Under the pieces are notes generated by a model that saw only the letters and a list, made by a program, of their open reading frames with translations, ran no database searches and was not told where the DNA came from. Shown one piece after another: positions 24,315 through 33,387 of a DNA stretch of 64,000 nt. The position numbers and the translations under genes are program-made. Numbering within the stretch: the stretch's first letter is position 1; every line of letters starts with the position of its first letter. This DNA is from an uncultured Pelagibacteraceae bacterium (GTDB taxonomy: Bacteria > Pseudomonadota > Alphaproteobacteria > Pelagibacterales > Pelagibacteraceae): NCBI GenBank assembly GCA_902607625.1, contig CACLKR010000003.1, positions 10,001 through 74,000 of the forward strand. The letters are read 5' to 3'.

Positions 24315-25532
24315 TCATAATAATTTTTTATTATTAATAATTTTTAATTTTGGCAAAGGAATTATAAAATTACCTTTGTATTTTTTTTTTAATAATAGAT
24401 TTATAATTATTTTTTTCAGATGCCAAGCTAGTATAATGACATAATCAGGTTTATCAGTAATAATTTTATTTTCATCCTTTACCATAATGTCTGTGCCCGG
24501 AACATATTTATTGCATTTCAAGGATTGTGGCACTTCCCCAACCAGGCCAATTTCATTTTTTGTTAACCTGCAAGAGTTGAGCATTACGCAAGCTCTAGGT
24601 GCGGCTCCCATACCATAAACTTCCTTTCCTTTTTTTTTTAAATCAAGCAGAAGCTTATTCAGTTTATTATTAAATTTAATTCTAAACGAGTTTAAATTTT
24701 TAATTCTGCCGATTATATTTTCATCTTTTTCTTTACTTAATATTTTTTTTAATTTTTTAGTAACCGGCTTGTTATACAAACTTATGTATACTCTTAACAT
24801 TCCACCATGAACTTTTAATCTTTCTGCATCAACAACATATAATTTGTATTTTTTAAGTAACTTCATAATTGAAGATGCAGTATAATATGCAATATGCTCG
24901 TGATGAAAAGAGTCGAAACCTTTTTGAAATAATACATCGTATAAGTATTGGACTTCTACAATCAACAAACCTTCTTTATTTAAAATTAATTTTACTGACT
25001 TTAGTATTTCTATTAAATTGTTTGTTTGTGCAAAAAAGTTTGATGCGACAATAAAATCAAACCTTGAATATTTGCTTACTATTTTTTTGGCTAACTTAAA
25101 GTTCAGAGGTTTTTTTATGGTATCAATACCTTTATTTATTGAAATTTTTGCTGCGTTTGTCGGTTCAATGCCTAATACTTTTGTATATTTCTTTTTTACT
25201 AATTCTAAAAAGGAACCATCATTACTGCCTATATCTAAAATTTGCGGATTATCTTTTTTGGAAAGTTTTGTTATTTTGTTAAATAAGGATCTGAAGTTGT
25301 TTATTTTTTCTTTTGAATTGCCACTTAAGTAAGAGTAATTATTGGGAAATAAAAGTTTGTCTGGAACAGAATACTTTAATTGAATTAGAAAGCATTTTTT
25401 ACATTGTGAAATTACAATTGGATACTTTATTAAGTTTTTTTTTGAACTATAGTTGTTAATTAGGGGTAAATTTCCAAAATTAATTTTTTCTTTCAATTTA
25501 TTTTTACAAATACAAAACTTCCTGTTAATCAT
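24315..25532 (-). CDS. second SAM-dependent C-methyltransferase of the three-part NDP-sugar family
   Basis: The 405-residue protein has N-terminal zinc cysteines (CICKNKL, CKKCFLIQL), ILDIGSNDGSFLELVKK for SAM binding, FHHEHIAYYT, and a C-terminal VYGMGAAPRACVMLNSC region. It shares its domain order with the 16,214-17,479 protein, but the two are clearly diverged and sit on opposite strands. It is the first gene of the leftward module and faces the GT39-like gene across a 62-bp divergent gap. It probably methylates or otherwise modifies a nucleotide-linked sugar; the family also includes members with uncertain chemistry. Confidence 0.8.
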   Translation of the reverse strand: MINRKFCICKNKLKEKINFGNLPLINNYSSKKNLIKYPIVISQCKKCFLIQLKYSVPDKLLFPNNYSYLSGNSKEKINNFRSLFNKITKLSKKDNPQILDIGSNDGSFLELVKKKYTKVLGIEPTNAAKISINKGIDTIKKPLNFKLAKKIVSKYSRFDFIVASNFFAQTNNLIEILKSVKLILNKEGLLIVEVQYLYDVLFQKGFDSFHHEHIAYYTASSIMKLLKKYKLYVVDAERLKVHGGMLRVYISLYNKPVTKKLKKILSKEKDENIIGRIKNLNSFRIKFNNKLNKLLLDLKKKGKEVYGMGAAPRACVMLNSCRLTKNEIGLVGEVPQSLKCNKYVPGTDIMVKDENKIITDKPDYVIILAWHLKKIIINLLLKKKYKGNFIIPLPKLKIINNKKLL

Positions 25533-25594
25533 GTTTTTTTAAAGATGTTTCTTTATCATTTAATACTGAATATTAATGTTTATTATGAATTTAC

Positions 25595-26863
25595 ATGAAA
25601 AAAAATATTAATCAAATTTTAGATAATTTATCTAAGACAAAAATTTATTTTTTAACTTGGTTAATTGTACTCAGTTTTTTATTAAGGTTGATATCAGTAT
25701 ATTTTGTTAGGGATATAAATATCGAACATGAATGGTATATTTTACTTGATAATTTAATTAAACATAAAAGCTATTCATTCTATACTTTTAACGATCAATT
25801 AATACCGAGTGCCATTTTACCACCAGTATATCTTTTTTTTCTTTATTTTATAAAAGTCGTAACGTCTTTTGAAGGAAGTAATTTTTTATATTCAATAATT
25901 TTTATCCAAATAATATTATCTACATATTCAGTTTACTTATTTTATCAACTTAATCAAAATTTTTTTTCAAATAAATTATCATTAATAAATTCAATTATTT
26001 TTTCTGTTATTCCTTTAAACATTTATACTTGCGGACAAATTTCATCTATAACTTTACAAATATTTTTTTCTCTGCTTTTTCTAAACTTTTTGTTAGCAAT
26101 AACCGAAAAACAAACCAAGCTAAACATGCTTATTTTTTCAATGGTTTCAGGTTTATTAATTTTAACTAGAGGTGAGTTTATTTTAATTTTTATTTTGATT
26201 ATTTTTTTTATTTACAAAAACAAAAAAATAAAATTAATTAATGCAATTAAAATTTTTATAGTAGTTTTTTTAATTATTTCTCCCTATTTAGCTAGAAATT
26301 ATATTCACTTTAATCAAATTTTTCTTGTTAAATCTTTAGGTTTTAATTTATGGAAAGGGAATAATGAATTATCGAGAGTGGAAGGATATGAAGAAAAATT
26401 TGATAGAATTGAATTTCAAAATCTTAAATTGAACCTTACGAATTTAGAAAAAAATAAATATTATGAAATAAATAGAGATAATATTTTTTTAAATGAAGCC
26501 ATCAACAACTTAAGTAGAAATCCACTTAGATATTTTAAATTATTTTTTGAAAAATTTTTCTCGTTTTATTTTATTGATTTAAATTCTAGCTATCCAAACT
26601 ATTATAGTTTTTTTCATATTTTTCCTATTATTATTTTATCAGTATTTTCTTTTCCGGGATTATTTATATTTTACAAAATTAATAAGTTTAAGAATAGATG
26701 TCTTGGATTTTATTTATTTTCTAATTTAATAATATTTTCTGTATTTTTTATACTTCCTAGATACAAGTTGATTATTTTACCAATACAATTAATTTTGTCA
26801 GCATATTTTATTATTTTTATATTAAAAAAACTCAATGGAAAAAACTTTAAAAGAAAAATTTAG
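25595..26863 (+). CDS. GT39/ArnT-like polytopic glycosyltransferase
   Basis: This 422-residue protein has about ten hydrophobic segments beginning at residue 20. Its first periplasmic loop starts with FVRDINIEHEWY, in the position where GT-C enzymes carry their catalytic acidic residues. Later stretches (LILTRGEF, ISPYLARNY, FNLWKGNNE) recall ArnT/PMT-type glycosyltransferases that use lipid-phosphate sugars on the periplasmic side. The family match is from layout and short motifs, so the assignment is moderate. It overlaps the next GT2 gene by 29 nt and starts a rightward run. Confidence 0.65.
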   Translation: MKKNINQILDNLSKTKIYFLTWLIVLSFLLRLISVYFVRDINIEHEWYILLDNLIKHKSYSFYTFNDQLIPSAILPPVYLFFLYFIKVVTSFEGSNFLYSIIFIQIILSTYSVYLFYQLNQNFFSNKLSLINSIIFSVIPLNIYTCGQISSITLQIFFSLLFLNFLLAITEKQTKLNMLIFSMVSGLLILTRGEFILIFILIIFFIYKNKKIKLINAIKIFIVVFLIISPYLARNYIHFNQIFLVKSLGFNLWKGNNELSRVEGYEEKFDRIEFQNLKLNLTNLEKNKYYEINRDNIFLNEAINNLSRNPLRYFKLFFEKFFSFYFIDLNSSYPNYYSFFHIFPIIILSVFSFPGLFIFYKINKFKNRCLGFYLFSNLIIFSVFFILPRYKLIILPIQLILSAYFIIFILKKLNGKNFKRKI

Positions 26864-27611
26864 CGTAGATATAATCTTGCCGAATTACAATAAGTTCAAT
26901 TTTGTAGAAGAAGCAATTGATTCAGTTGTTAATCAAACATTTAAAAATTGGCACATGTATATTATAGATGACAACTCCAATGATAATTCTTGGTCAGTTA
27001 TAAAAAAATTTTCGAATTTGTATAATGTTACTCATGTTAGATTGAATAAAAATATGGGACCATCTTTTTGTAGAAATTATGGCATGAGAATATCTAAATC
27101 AAAATATATATCCTTTATAGATTCAGACGATACTTGGAAAAGTAATAAGTTGGAAAAACAAATTAATTTTATGGAAAAAAATAATTTGGACTTTACATAT
27201 ACTGATTACACACCATTTTTTCAAACAAATGAAAAAAAAAATTATAAACAAAGAACTTTTTTAAAGGATGCTTTTAACTTCAATACATTTATTAAAAATT
27301 CTTCTATAAATACAACAACGATGATAATAAGAAGATCAATATTAGGGACTACAAGATTTAAAAAAATAAAATTAATGGAAGATTATTTATTTAAATGTAA
27401 ATTACTAAAGAAAAATAATATTGCAAAAAAACTTAATGACGATTTAGCTCTTTATAGAATTTTAAATAAATCTCGTTCCAGTCAACGATTAAAAAATATC
27501 TTTTGGCTTTGGAAAATAAATAAAAATTATAACAAACTAAGTTTTTTTACAAATTTAATGTCAATAATATATATTACAATTAATTCAATAAAAAAATATG
27601 GACTTAAATAA
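26835..27611 (+). CDS. GT2-family glycosyltransferase
   Basis: The 258-residue protein has FSVDIILPNYNKFNFVEEAI, WHMYIIDDNSNDNSWSVI, GPSFCRNYGM and a metal-binding SFIDSDDTWKSNKLEKQ, the standard GT2 order. The C-terminus is shorter than in many relatives. It overlaps both neighbours (29 nt and 14 nt), so it belongs to the same transcript as the GT39-like and WecA-like genes. It likely adds the second or third sugar to the lipid-linked glycan. Confidence 0.82.
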   Translation: MEKTLKEKFSVDIILPNYNKFNFVEEAIDSVVNQTFKNWHMYIIDDNSNDNSWSVIKKFSNLYNVTHVRLNKNMGPSFCRNYGMRISKSKYISFIDSDDTWKSNKLEKQINFMEKNNLDFTYTDYTPFFQTNEKKNYKQRTFLKDAFNFNTFIKNSSINTTTMIIRRSILGTTRFKKIKLMEDYLFKCKLLKKNNIAKKLNDDLALYRILNKSRSSQRLKNIFWLWKINKNYNKLSFFTNLMSIIYITINSIKKYGLK

Positions 27612-28674
27612 TCTAATTTTAATTTTTTTTTTAGTTTGTTTCAATTTATTTTTTTACAAATATTTTTTATTATTCTTAAATAAATATAAACCAAAATTAT
27701 TAATCGATGATCAATTTACCAAGCCCCAAGCTTTCCATGAATTTCAAACATCAATTGCAGGCGGAGTATGCATTTTTTTCTCATTTTTGATCATTTATTT
27801 TGATTTTTTATTATTTAGAAATATATATCTTTTTGAATATTTCTCATTTTGTACATTATTTTTCCTTCTTGGCTTTTTAGATGATGTAAAAGTAAATATT
27901 AATCCAAAAGCAAGACTTGGTTTAATGATTTTATTTTTAATTTTATTGATAAAATATAATAGTTTTTATATTGATAAAACTGGTGTAGAAACTTTAAATA
28001 ATTGGTTAGAAAGTTCACAATTTTTTTCCTTAATTTTCATTTGTTTATGTTTTTTATTTATAATTAATGGTGCCAATTTAATAGATGGCTGCAATGGTTT
28101 ACTAGGCTTTCATTCACTAATAATTCTTGTAAATTTATTTTTAGTTAACCATTTGAATGAAAATAATAACTTGGCTAATTTATTACTTTTTAAAATAATA
28201 ATATTGTTAATTTTTCTCAAATTTAATTTTCCCAAAGCAAAAATTTTTCTTGGAGACAGTGGATCATATTTTTTAGGAGCTTTTATTGCTATATCTACAA
28301 TAGAAACAAGTATAGCAAATCCGATGATATCCCCTTTTTATTTTTGCATATTAATGTTTTATTTATTCTTTGAAGTATTTTTTTCTTTTTTTAGAAAATT
28401 AATAAGAGAAAAAAAATCTCCAATACTTCCAGACAAAAAACATTTGCATATGCTTTTATATGGATTATTACTTAAAAAAAGTAATAACAAACTGAAAAGC
28501 AATTATTATGTTTCTTTAATTATTAATTCGATCTATTTAATGTTAATTGTTCCCGCAATTTTGATGATGAAAAATGGTATATTTTGTAAATATTATTCTA
28601 TTGTATTTTTTATTATTTACCTTTTTTCCTATATTTATTTAAAGACTCTTGTAAAAATTAATGAAGCGATTTAA
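27598..28674 (+). CDS. WecA/MraY-like polyprenyl-phosphate sugar-phosphate transferase
   Basis: The 358-residue membrane protein carries the family motifs in order: FLLGFLDDVKVN with the paired aspartates, NGANLIDGCNGLLG, and KIFLGDSGSYFLGAF, then the cytoplasmic segment LPDKKHLHMLLY containing the HxH-like motif. Enzymes of this family move an N-acetylhexosamine phosphate from a UDP sugar to undecaprenyl phosphate, starting O-antigen or other lipid-linked glycans. It is therefore the likely initiating enzyme for a glycan of this island. It differs from peptidoglycan MraY in its neighbours, none of which are murein genes. Confidence 0.85.
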   Translation: MDLNNLILIFFLVCFNLFFYKYFLLFLNKYKPKLLIDDQFTKPQAFHEFQTSIAGGVCIFFSFLIIYFDFLLFRNIYLFEYFSFCTLFFLLGFLDDVKVNINPKARLGLMILFLILLIKYNSFYIDKTGVETLNNWLESSQFFSLIFICLCFLFIINGANLIDGCNGLLGFHSLIILVNLFLVNHLNENNNLANLLLFKIIILLIFLKFNFPKAKIFLGDSGSYFLGAFIAISTIETSIANPMISPFYFCILMFYLFFEVFFSFFRKLIREKKSPILPDKKHLHMLLYGLLLKKSNNKLKSNYYVSLIINSIYLMLIVPAILMMKNGIFCKYYSIVFFIIYLFSYIYLKTLVKINEAI

Positions 28675-28710
28675 TAGCGGATCAAATTATTGAATATAAA
28701 TGTAAAGTGA

Positions 28711-29736
28711 ATGCCTTATAAAGATCTAGTTATAATAAATAATGAAAAAATTTTTAAAGAAAACGAATCTTTCTACTGTAACAATCTTGATTTAAAAGTT
28801 CTTCCTGAAGAATTAAATAAATATTACCATGTTCAATATATTGTTAGGAGATCAAAAAAAAAAGGTAATCAAAAAATTAATTTAAAAAATATAAAAATTA
28901 CATCTAATATTCTTAAACTCTTTTATTTTGTTATTAAGACTTTTAAAAAATCAGACGTTAAATACTTGCTGATTTCTATAACTCCTTATACTTTTTTTGC
29001 ATTTTTAATTTTATTTATGTTTAGAAAGAAAAGATTTATATATCTTTTTAGTAGTGGACATGAAGAATACGAACATATTCTTGGGCATTGGTTTGTTTGG
29101 ATTTATCACATCATGTACAGAATTGTTACTTCTAATTCTGAAGTTATTGTTTGTCACGAACGACTGTTTGATAAAAACAAATCACATCTCGTTTATATAT
29201 CTAGATTAGATGAAGATTGGCAAAGCAATCATAAAGAAGCTTTATTAGATAAAGTTAGATTTTTATACGTTGGTAGGATGAGTGCAGAAAAAGGAATTTT
29301 TGAGTTTTTAAAAATGTTCGATAAATTAAAATTTGACGCTCAACTCTCTATCGTTGGCAATTCAGAAAAAAAAGATTATTTAAATAAAAATATCAAATTA
29401 TTAGGTTATATTGCCGACCCACTGTCTCTTATAAATATTTATGACGATCACAATATAATGATATTGCCTTCTTTCACCGAAGCCACACCCTATGTTGTAG
29501 ACGAGTCTTTATCTCGAAAAAGACCAGTAATTATATTTGAAGATATTGATTATATAGTAAGAGATAAAATGGGTATTTTTGTTTCAAAAAGAGATATTGA
29601 TTCATTTTCAAAAACAACAAAATATGTAATGGATAATTATGTTGAAATTCAAAAAAATATGAAAAAAAATATTCTACCGACTAAAAATAGTATGATAAAA
29701 CAAATTTCTGACATTATTAAATTTCAAAATTCTTAG
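28711..29736 (+). CDS. GT4-family (GT-B) glycosyltransferase
   Basis: The 341-residue protein has a weakly conserved acceptor half and a typical donor half: RFLYVGRMSAEKGIFEFLKM, AQLSIVGNSEKK, IKLLGYIADPLSLINIYDD and MILPSFTEATPYVVDESLSRKRPVI. The E-x7-E type motif lies in the last of these (EATPYVVDE), as in GT4 retaining transferases. It follows the WecA-like gene by 36 bp and precedes an epimerase gene, consistent with addition of a second sugar to the lipid-linked intermediate. The sugar is unknown. Confidence 0.82.
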   Translation: MPYKDLVIINNEKIFKENESFYCNNLDLKVLPEELNKYYHVQYIVRRSKKKGNQKINLKNIKITSNILKLFYFVIKTFKKSDVKYLLISITPYTFFAFLILFMFRKKRFIYLFSSGHEEYEHILGHWFVWIYHIMYRIVTSNSEVIVCHERLFDKNKSHLVYISRLDEDWQSNHKEALLDKVRFLYVGRMSAEKGIFEFLKMFDKLKFDAQLSIVGNSEKKDYLNKNIKLLGYIADPLSLINIYDDHNIMILPSFTEATPYVVDESLSRKRPVIIFEDIDYIVRDKMGIFVSKRDIDSFSKTTKYVMDNYVEIQKNMKKNILPTKNSMIKQISDIIKFQNS

Positions 29737-29765
29737 TGGAGTTTTTTTAGTGGTCTAACAATAAT

Positions 29766-30695
29766 ATGAAAAAAGGAAAATATTTAATAACTGGTTGTGC
29801 GGGTTTTATTGGTTCAAATTTGGTAAAAAATTTATATAAAAATTATGAATTGATTTTAGTTGATGATCTTTCAGAAGGATCTGTAGTAAATTTGCCAGTT
29901 ACCTTAAGGAAAAAATTAATAAGAAAAAAAATTCAAAATATAAATAAATTGAAAACTAAAAAGATAGATGGAATTTTTCATCTTGCGGCTCAGTCTTCAG
30001 TACCTTTATCTTTAAAAGACTTTTATAAAAGTAGTTCAAACAATCTATTGAGTTCAATTAGAATATTTGAATTTTCAAAAAAATATTCTGCTCCAGTGGT
30101 CTACGCTTCTTCTTCCGCAATTTATGGAAATTTACCTTTAGGGCATGATGAAATTAATAAATTTTCTATATTGTCACCTTATGCTCAAGATAAACTATCT
30201 GTGGAAAATTATGCAGAAATGTCATATGAAATTTTCGGAGTGTCTTCTGTGGGTTTGAGATTATTTAATGTTTACGGTCCAGGCCAGACAGCAAAAAGTC
30301 CTTACTCTGCAGTTATACCAATTTTTATTTATAGAATGTTAAAAAATTTACCAATAACAATTAATGGTGGCTTTCAAACGAGAGATTTTATTTATATTGA
30401 TGATGTTATTGATGTTATGAAAAAATCAATGGAAAAAATACAAAAAAAAACGATTTACAAAAGTTTTAATTTGGGCACAGGACGATCTGTAAAAATTGAT
30501 GTGTTGTTTAATTTGATTAAAAAAATTATTGGGGCCAACCCCCAATTAATAAAAAAAAGACTTGAAAAATATGATCCAATAAAATCTTCCGGCACTTTTA
30601 AAAAATTAAATAAGTTTTTAAATTTTAAGAAGAAAAAATTTACTAAAATTGAGGATGGTCTAGTTAAGACCATTAGTCATTTTAGGGGTGTGTAG
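29766..30695 (+). CDS. NAD-dependent epimerase/dehydratase (UDP-hexose 4-epimerase-like)
   Basis: This 309-residue extended short-chain dehydrogenase has YLITGCAGFIGSNLVKNL, FHLAAQSSVPLSL, SSSAIYGNLPLG, the catalytic YAQDKLSVE and GLRLFNVYGPGQ, all as in UDP-glucose/UDP-GlcNAc 4-epimerases. It probably supplies an epimerised UDP sugar to the neighbouring transferases. The gene's last three codons and its TAG stop (30693-30695) lie inside the tRNA-Val gene on the same strand, so mRNA and tRNA cannot both be matured intact from one transcript. Confidence 0.85.
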   Translation: MKKGKYLITGCAGFIGSNLVKNLYKNYELILVDDLSEGSVVNLPVTLRKKLIRKKIQNINKLKTKKIDGIFHLAAQSSVPLSLKDFYKSSSNNLLSSIRIFEFSKKYSAPVVYASSSAIYGNLPLGHDEINKFSILSPYAQDKLSVENYAEMSYEIFGVSSVGLRLFNVYGPGQTAKSPYSAVIPIFIYRMLKNLPITINGGFQTRDFIYIDDVIDVMKKSMEKIQKKTIYKSFNLGTGRSVKIDVLFNLIKKIIGANPQLIKKRLEKYDPIKSSGTFKKLNKFLNFKKKKFTKIEDGLVKTISHFRGV

Positions 30696-30760
30696 TTCAG
30701 TGGTAGAACGCTACGTTGACATCGTAGAGGTCGCTAGTTCGATCCTAGCCACACCCACCA
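30686..30760 (+). tRNA. tRNA-Val (anticodon GAC)
   Basis: A full cloverleaf can be drawn: acceptor GGGTGTG/CACACCC, D arm GTTC/GAAC, anticodon stem CTACG/CGTAG with loop TTGACAT (anticodon GAC), T stem GCTAG/CTAGC with loop TTCGATC, discriminator A at 30757 and an encoded CCA at 30758-30760. Every stem pairs perfectly. Its first ten bases are also the last codons and stop of the epimerase gene. Confidence 0.95.
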
Positions 30761-30794
30761 CTATAATAATTAAACAAATTAGTATAAATCATGC

Positions 30795-30838
30795 TTTACT
30801 GTTCAATTATTGAACGATACAATGGTCAAAACGTTAAT
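30795..30838 (+). promoter_or_regulatory. promoter with embedded palindromic operator, copy 3
   Basis: TTTACT (30795-30800) and TACAAT (30818-30823) are 17 bp apart, and the spacer again holds a perfect palindrome, GTTCAA-TTA-TTGAAC (30801-30815). The second, downstream site seen in copies 1 and 2 is degenerate here (GGTCAAAACGTTAAT). Transcription would start near 30830 and leave a leader of about 110 nt before the radical SAM gene at 30941. Confidence 0.7.
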
Positions 30839-30940
30839 TGCATTGCGTCATATGAGCGTCAAGCAATTTAAAGGATGATTGTATTGTTATGTGTCAATTT
30901 AATCGTTATAATTAACGGACAACTAGTCGAACTATAAAGT

Positions 30941-32890
30941 ATGAAAATTTGTATTTGCACAACACCAATAAGACCCGTCCCTACTACGTGGCCTCCTTTT
31001 GGATCGATGGCCGTAATTCAGTCCCTACGAAATATTGGTGAAAAAGTAAGTTTTTATCACATCGACTATCACAGATATAATCATAGTCAAAATTCTGAAT
31101 ATTTTGCTAGTCAACAATTTGATATGGTGGGTATTAGCTCTGTAGTATCAACAGCCTACGCATATACCAAATATCTGACACAGTTAATTAAAAAAGTTAG
31201 TCCAAAAACTATTGTATTTGTTGGAGGAAATCTTGCAGCAAGTGCAGAAGTTTTACACAGGAAAGCTAATGCAGATTACTGTGTCATTGGTGACGGAGAA
31301 ATTATTGTACAGAATTTGGCTAAAGCTATTAAAGAGAAAAAAACAAGCAGTGATGATTTAAACAAAATTCTTGGAATAACCTACGTTGACTCAAAAAATA
31401 AATTTAGATTTACTGGTTATGATCATCCTTTGCCTGCTGATATGATAGAAAGACCTGACTATTCAATTTTGGAAGATGATAATTCAATCAATAATTATAT
31501 CATCGAAAAATCTGGATATCCTTATAACCTAGACGAAGACTATAATAAAAGTAGCCTAGACAAAGACTATAGTGCTAAATCTGATGATGTACTTGATAGC
31601 GAGCCGAGATTTAAAAATAAGAATGAAAAGGAAAAAGCTAAAATGCAAGCTACCGTTGTTGTTGCAAAAGGTTGTGTCGCTAGGTGTACTTTTTGTCATC
31701 GTTTCGAAAAAGGTTACAGAGTTAGTCCTTTAGATAGCATAATCAATCATATGAAAATGTTAAAAGAGAAATACAATGTTAGATATATTAATATCGGTGA
31801 TGAAAATTTTGGTTCATATAAAAATGAGACGATAAAATTAGTTAAAGCGATGAAATTATTAGGTTTTCAATGGCGCGCCGCTACTCGCGTACATACGGTG
31901 AATCATGATCCTAATGTTTTAAAAACTTGGAAAGAAAATGGCTGCGTTTTAATTGGTTCTGGCATTGAATCTGGAAGTCCCACTATGCTTAAAGTTATGG
32001 AAAAGAAAACTTCTCTTGAACAAAATATTGAAGCAACGAAGGCCGCGTATAAGGCTGGGATAACAACTACTATGCAGCTAGTCATTGGCATGCCCGGAGA
32101 GACTGATGAGACGATTGAAGAAACGATTGATTTTTTAATACGAACAATGCCGTATTATCCTGATTTTTTTAGAAATAAAGTCACCTTCCAATTGAGTATT
32201 AATTATGCACAAGCATTACCAGGCACGCCTTTATATGAATATGCCAGAGAACATGGTTTTATCGGCAAGGATCTAGACTCCGAAGAAGCTTATTTAATTA
32301 AAATTAGTGATACAGACGCTTATGATAGTGATCACTATATAAATTATACTCAGCAGCCTTTGTTAAAAGCACTAAGTTGGCGACCTAAAATATTGTGGAG
32401 AGTTTTTCGAGAACATGCAAAAACTAACCTTAATATTTCGCTTTCAAAATTAAGTATTCTTCTAAGCTTGTTAATAATTTCTATAAATCAAATATTTAAG
32501 ATAAGACTAAATTCACCTTTAAAAAAAACATTTGATAAATTAGAAAGTAAAGTTAAAAAAGGTTCACGAACATCCTTTAACAACTATTTTTACTTTCAGT
32601 ATGGCTTAAAATTATTGTTACCTTGGAATAAACTTACTTATCCGTTTATTGTACTTTTAGTTGCATTTAAGGTATCAAAAGGTGTATCAAGATACATAAG
32701 GGGAACATTAAAAACAGATTCTCGCAAACGATCAGAAAGCGGTACGTACTGGTTCTTTAAGTTAATTTTTGATCACATTTACTGGAGTTTAAATGTATTT
32801 AAAAAAATTAATTTACCAAAAGAAACGCTTAGAAAAATTGTTAAAATCAAAGACTCAGACGAATCTTTACTAATAAGACAAGGGCGATAA
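30941..32890 (+). CDS. radical SAM protein with putative N-terminal B12-binding domain and long C-terminal extension
   Basis: The 649-residue protein has an N-terminal B12-binding-type fold (VSFYHIDYHRYN, FDMVGISSVVSTA, IVFVGGNLAAS, YCVIGDGE) and a radical SAM motif GCVARCTFCHRF with cysteines near 245, 249 and 252. IGSGIESGSPTMLKVMEKK and LVIGMPGETDET are typical of the family. Residues about 170-230 are acidic and low-complexity, and the last 150 residues are a basic, partly hydrophobic extension suggesting membrane contact. It is a single-gene unit behind promoter copy 3. Bound cobalamin is inferred from family layout; the reaction is unknown. Confidence 0.82.
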   Translation: MKICICTTPIRPVPTTWPPFGSMAVIQSLRNIGEKVSFYHIDYHRYNHSQNSEYFASQQFDMVGISSVVSTAYAYTKYLTQLIKKVSPKTIVFVGGNLAASAEVLHRKANADYCVIGDGEIIVQNLAKAIKEKKTSSDDLNKILGITYVDSKNKFRFTGYDHPLPADMIERPDYSILEDDNSINNYIIEKSGYPYNLDEDYNKSSLDKDYSAKSDDVLDSEPRFKNKNEKEKAKMQATVVVAKGCVARCTFCHRFEKGYRVSPLDSIINHMKMLKEKYNVRYINIGDENFGSYKNETIKLVKAMKLLGFQWRAATRVHTVNHDPNVLKTWKENGCVLIGSGIESGSPTMLKVMEKKTSLEQNIEATKAAYKAGITTTMQLVIGMPGETDETIEETIDFLIRTMPYYPDFFRNKVTFQLSINYAQALPGTPLYEYAREHGFIGKDLDSEEAYLIKISDTDAYDSDHYINYTQQPLLKALSWRPKILWRVFREHAKTNLNISLSKLSILLSLLIISINQIFKIRLNSPLKKTFDKLESKVKKGSRTSFNNYFYFQYGLKLLLPWNKLTYPFIVLLVAFKVSKGVSRYIRGTLKTDSRKRSESGTYWFFKLIFDHIYWSLNVFKKINLPKETLRKIVKIKDSDESLLIRQGR

Positions 32891-33007
32891 GTGATTTGGA
32901 TTATAGTAAATTTAAAGTCATAAGTAACAATAATTAAGTAAGATTTTGGAAGATAGTCTTTAACAAATAAAGAGCAAATTTGTAGTGAAAAAAATAATTT
33001 TAAACTA

Positions 33008-33358
33008 ATGAAAAAAAAAATTATCTGTTTTGATTTAGATAGTGTTATTTGTAAAACTAAAAAAAATTTTTACAAAGAAAGCATACCCATTAAAAAAAAT
33101 ATTAAGGTAATAAATAAATTATATAATCAAGGATATTTTATTAAAATTTTTACATCTAGATTTATGGGTAGATCTAACGAAAATATAATCTTAGCAAAAA
33201 AAAGAGGACTCAATATTACTTATCGCCAATTAAAAAAATGGGGTGTAAAATATCATAATTTGATCTTTGGAAAGCCAAGTTTTGATCTTTATGTGGATGA
33301 TAAAAATTTAAACTTTGATAAAAATTGGAGTCTAAAAATTCTTAAAATTCTAAAATAA
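33008..33358 (+). CDS. small HAD-like phosphatase, capsule-locus type
   Basis: The 116-residue protein begins with KIICFDLDSVICKT, the HAD motif I with a nucleophile aspartate in DLDS, then IKIFTSRFMGRS for motif II and FDLYVDDKNLNF for the acidic motif. The protein lacks a cap domain and resembles small HAD proteins found in capsule and O-antigen clusters. It probably dephosphorylates a sugar phosphate or similar metabolite. The gene stands alone between the radical SAM gene and a convergent epimerase gene, with 117 bp upstream in which I recognise no feature. Confidence 0.68.
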   Translation: MKKKIICFDLDSVICKTKKNFYKESIPIKKNIKVINKLYNQGYFIKIFTSRFMGRSNENIILAKKRGLNITYRQLKKWGVKYHNLIFGKPSFDLYVDDKNLNFDKNWSLKILKILK

Positions 33359-33387
33359 TATTTTAAATGCATGAAAAAATTTTCATT

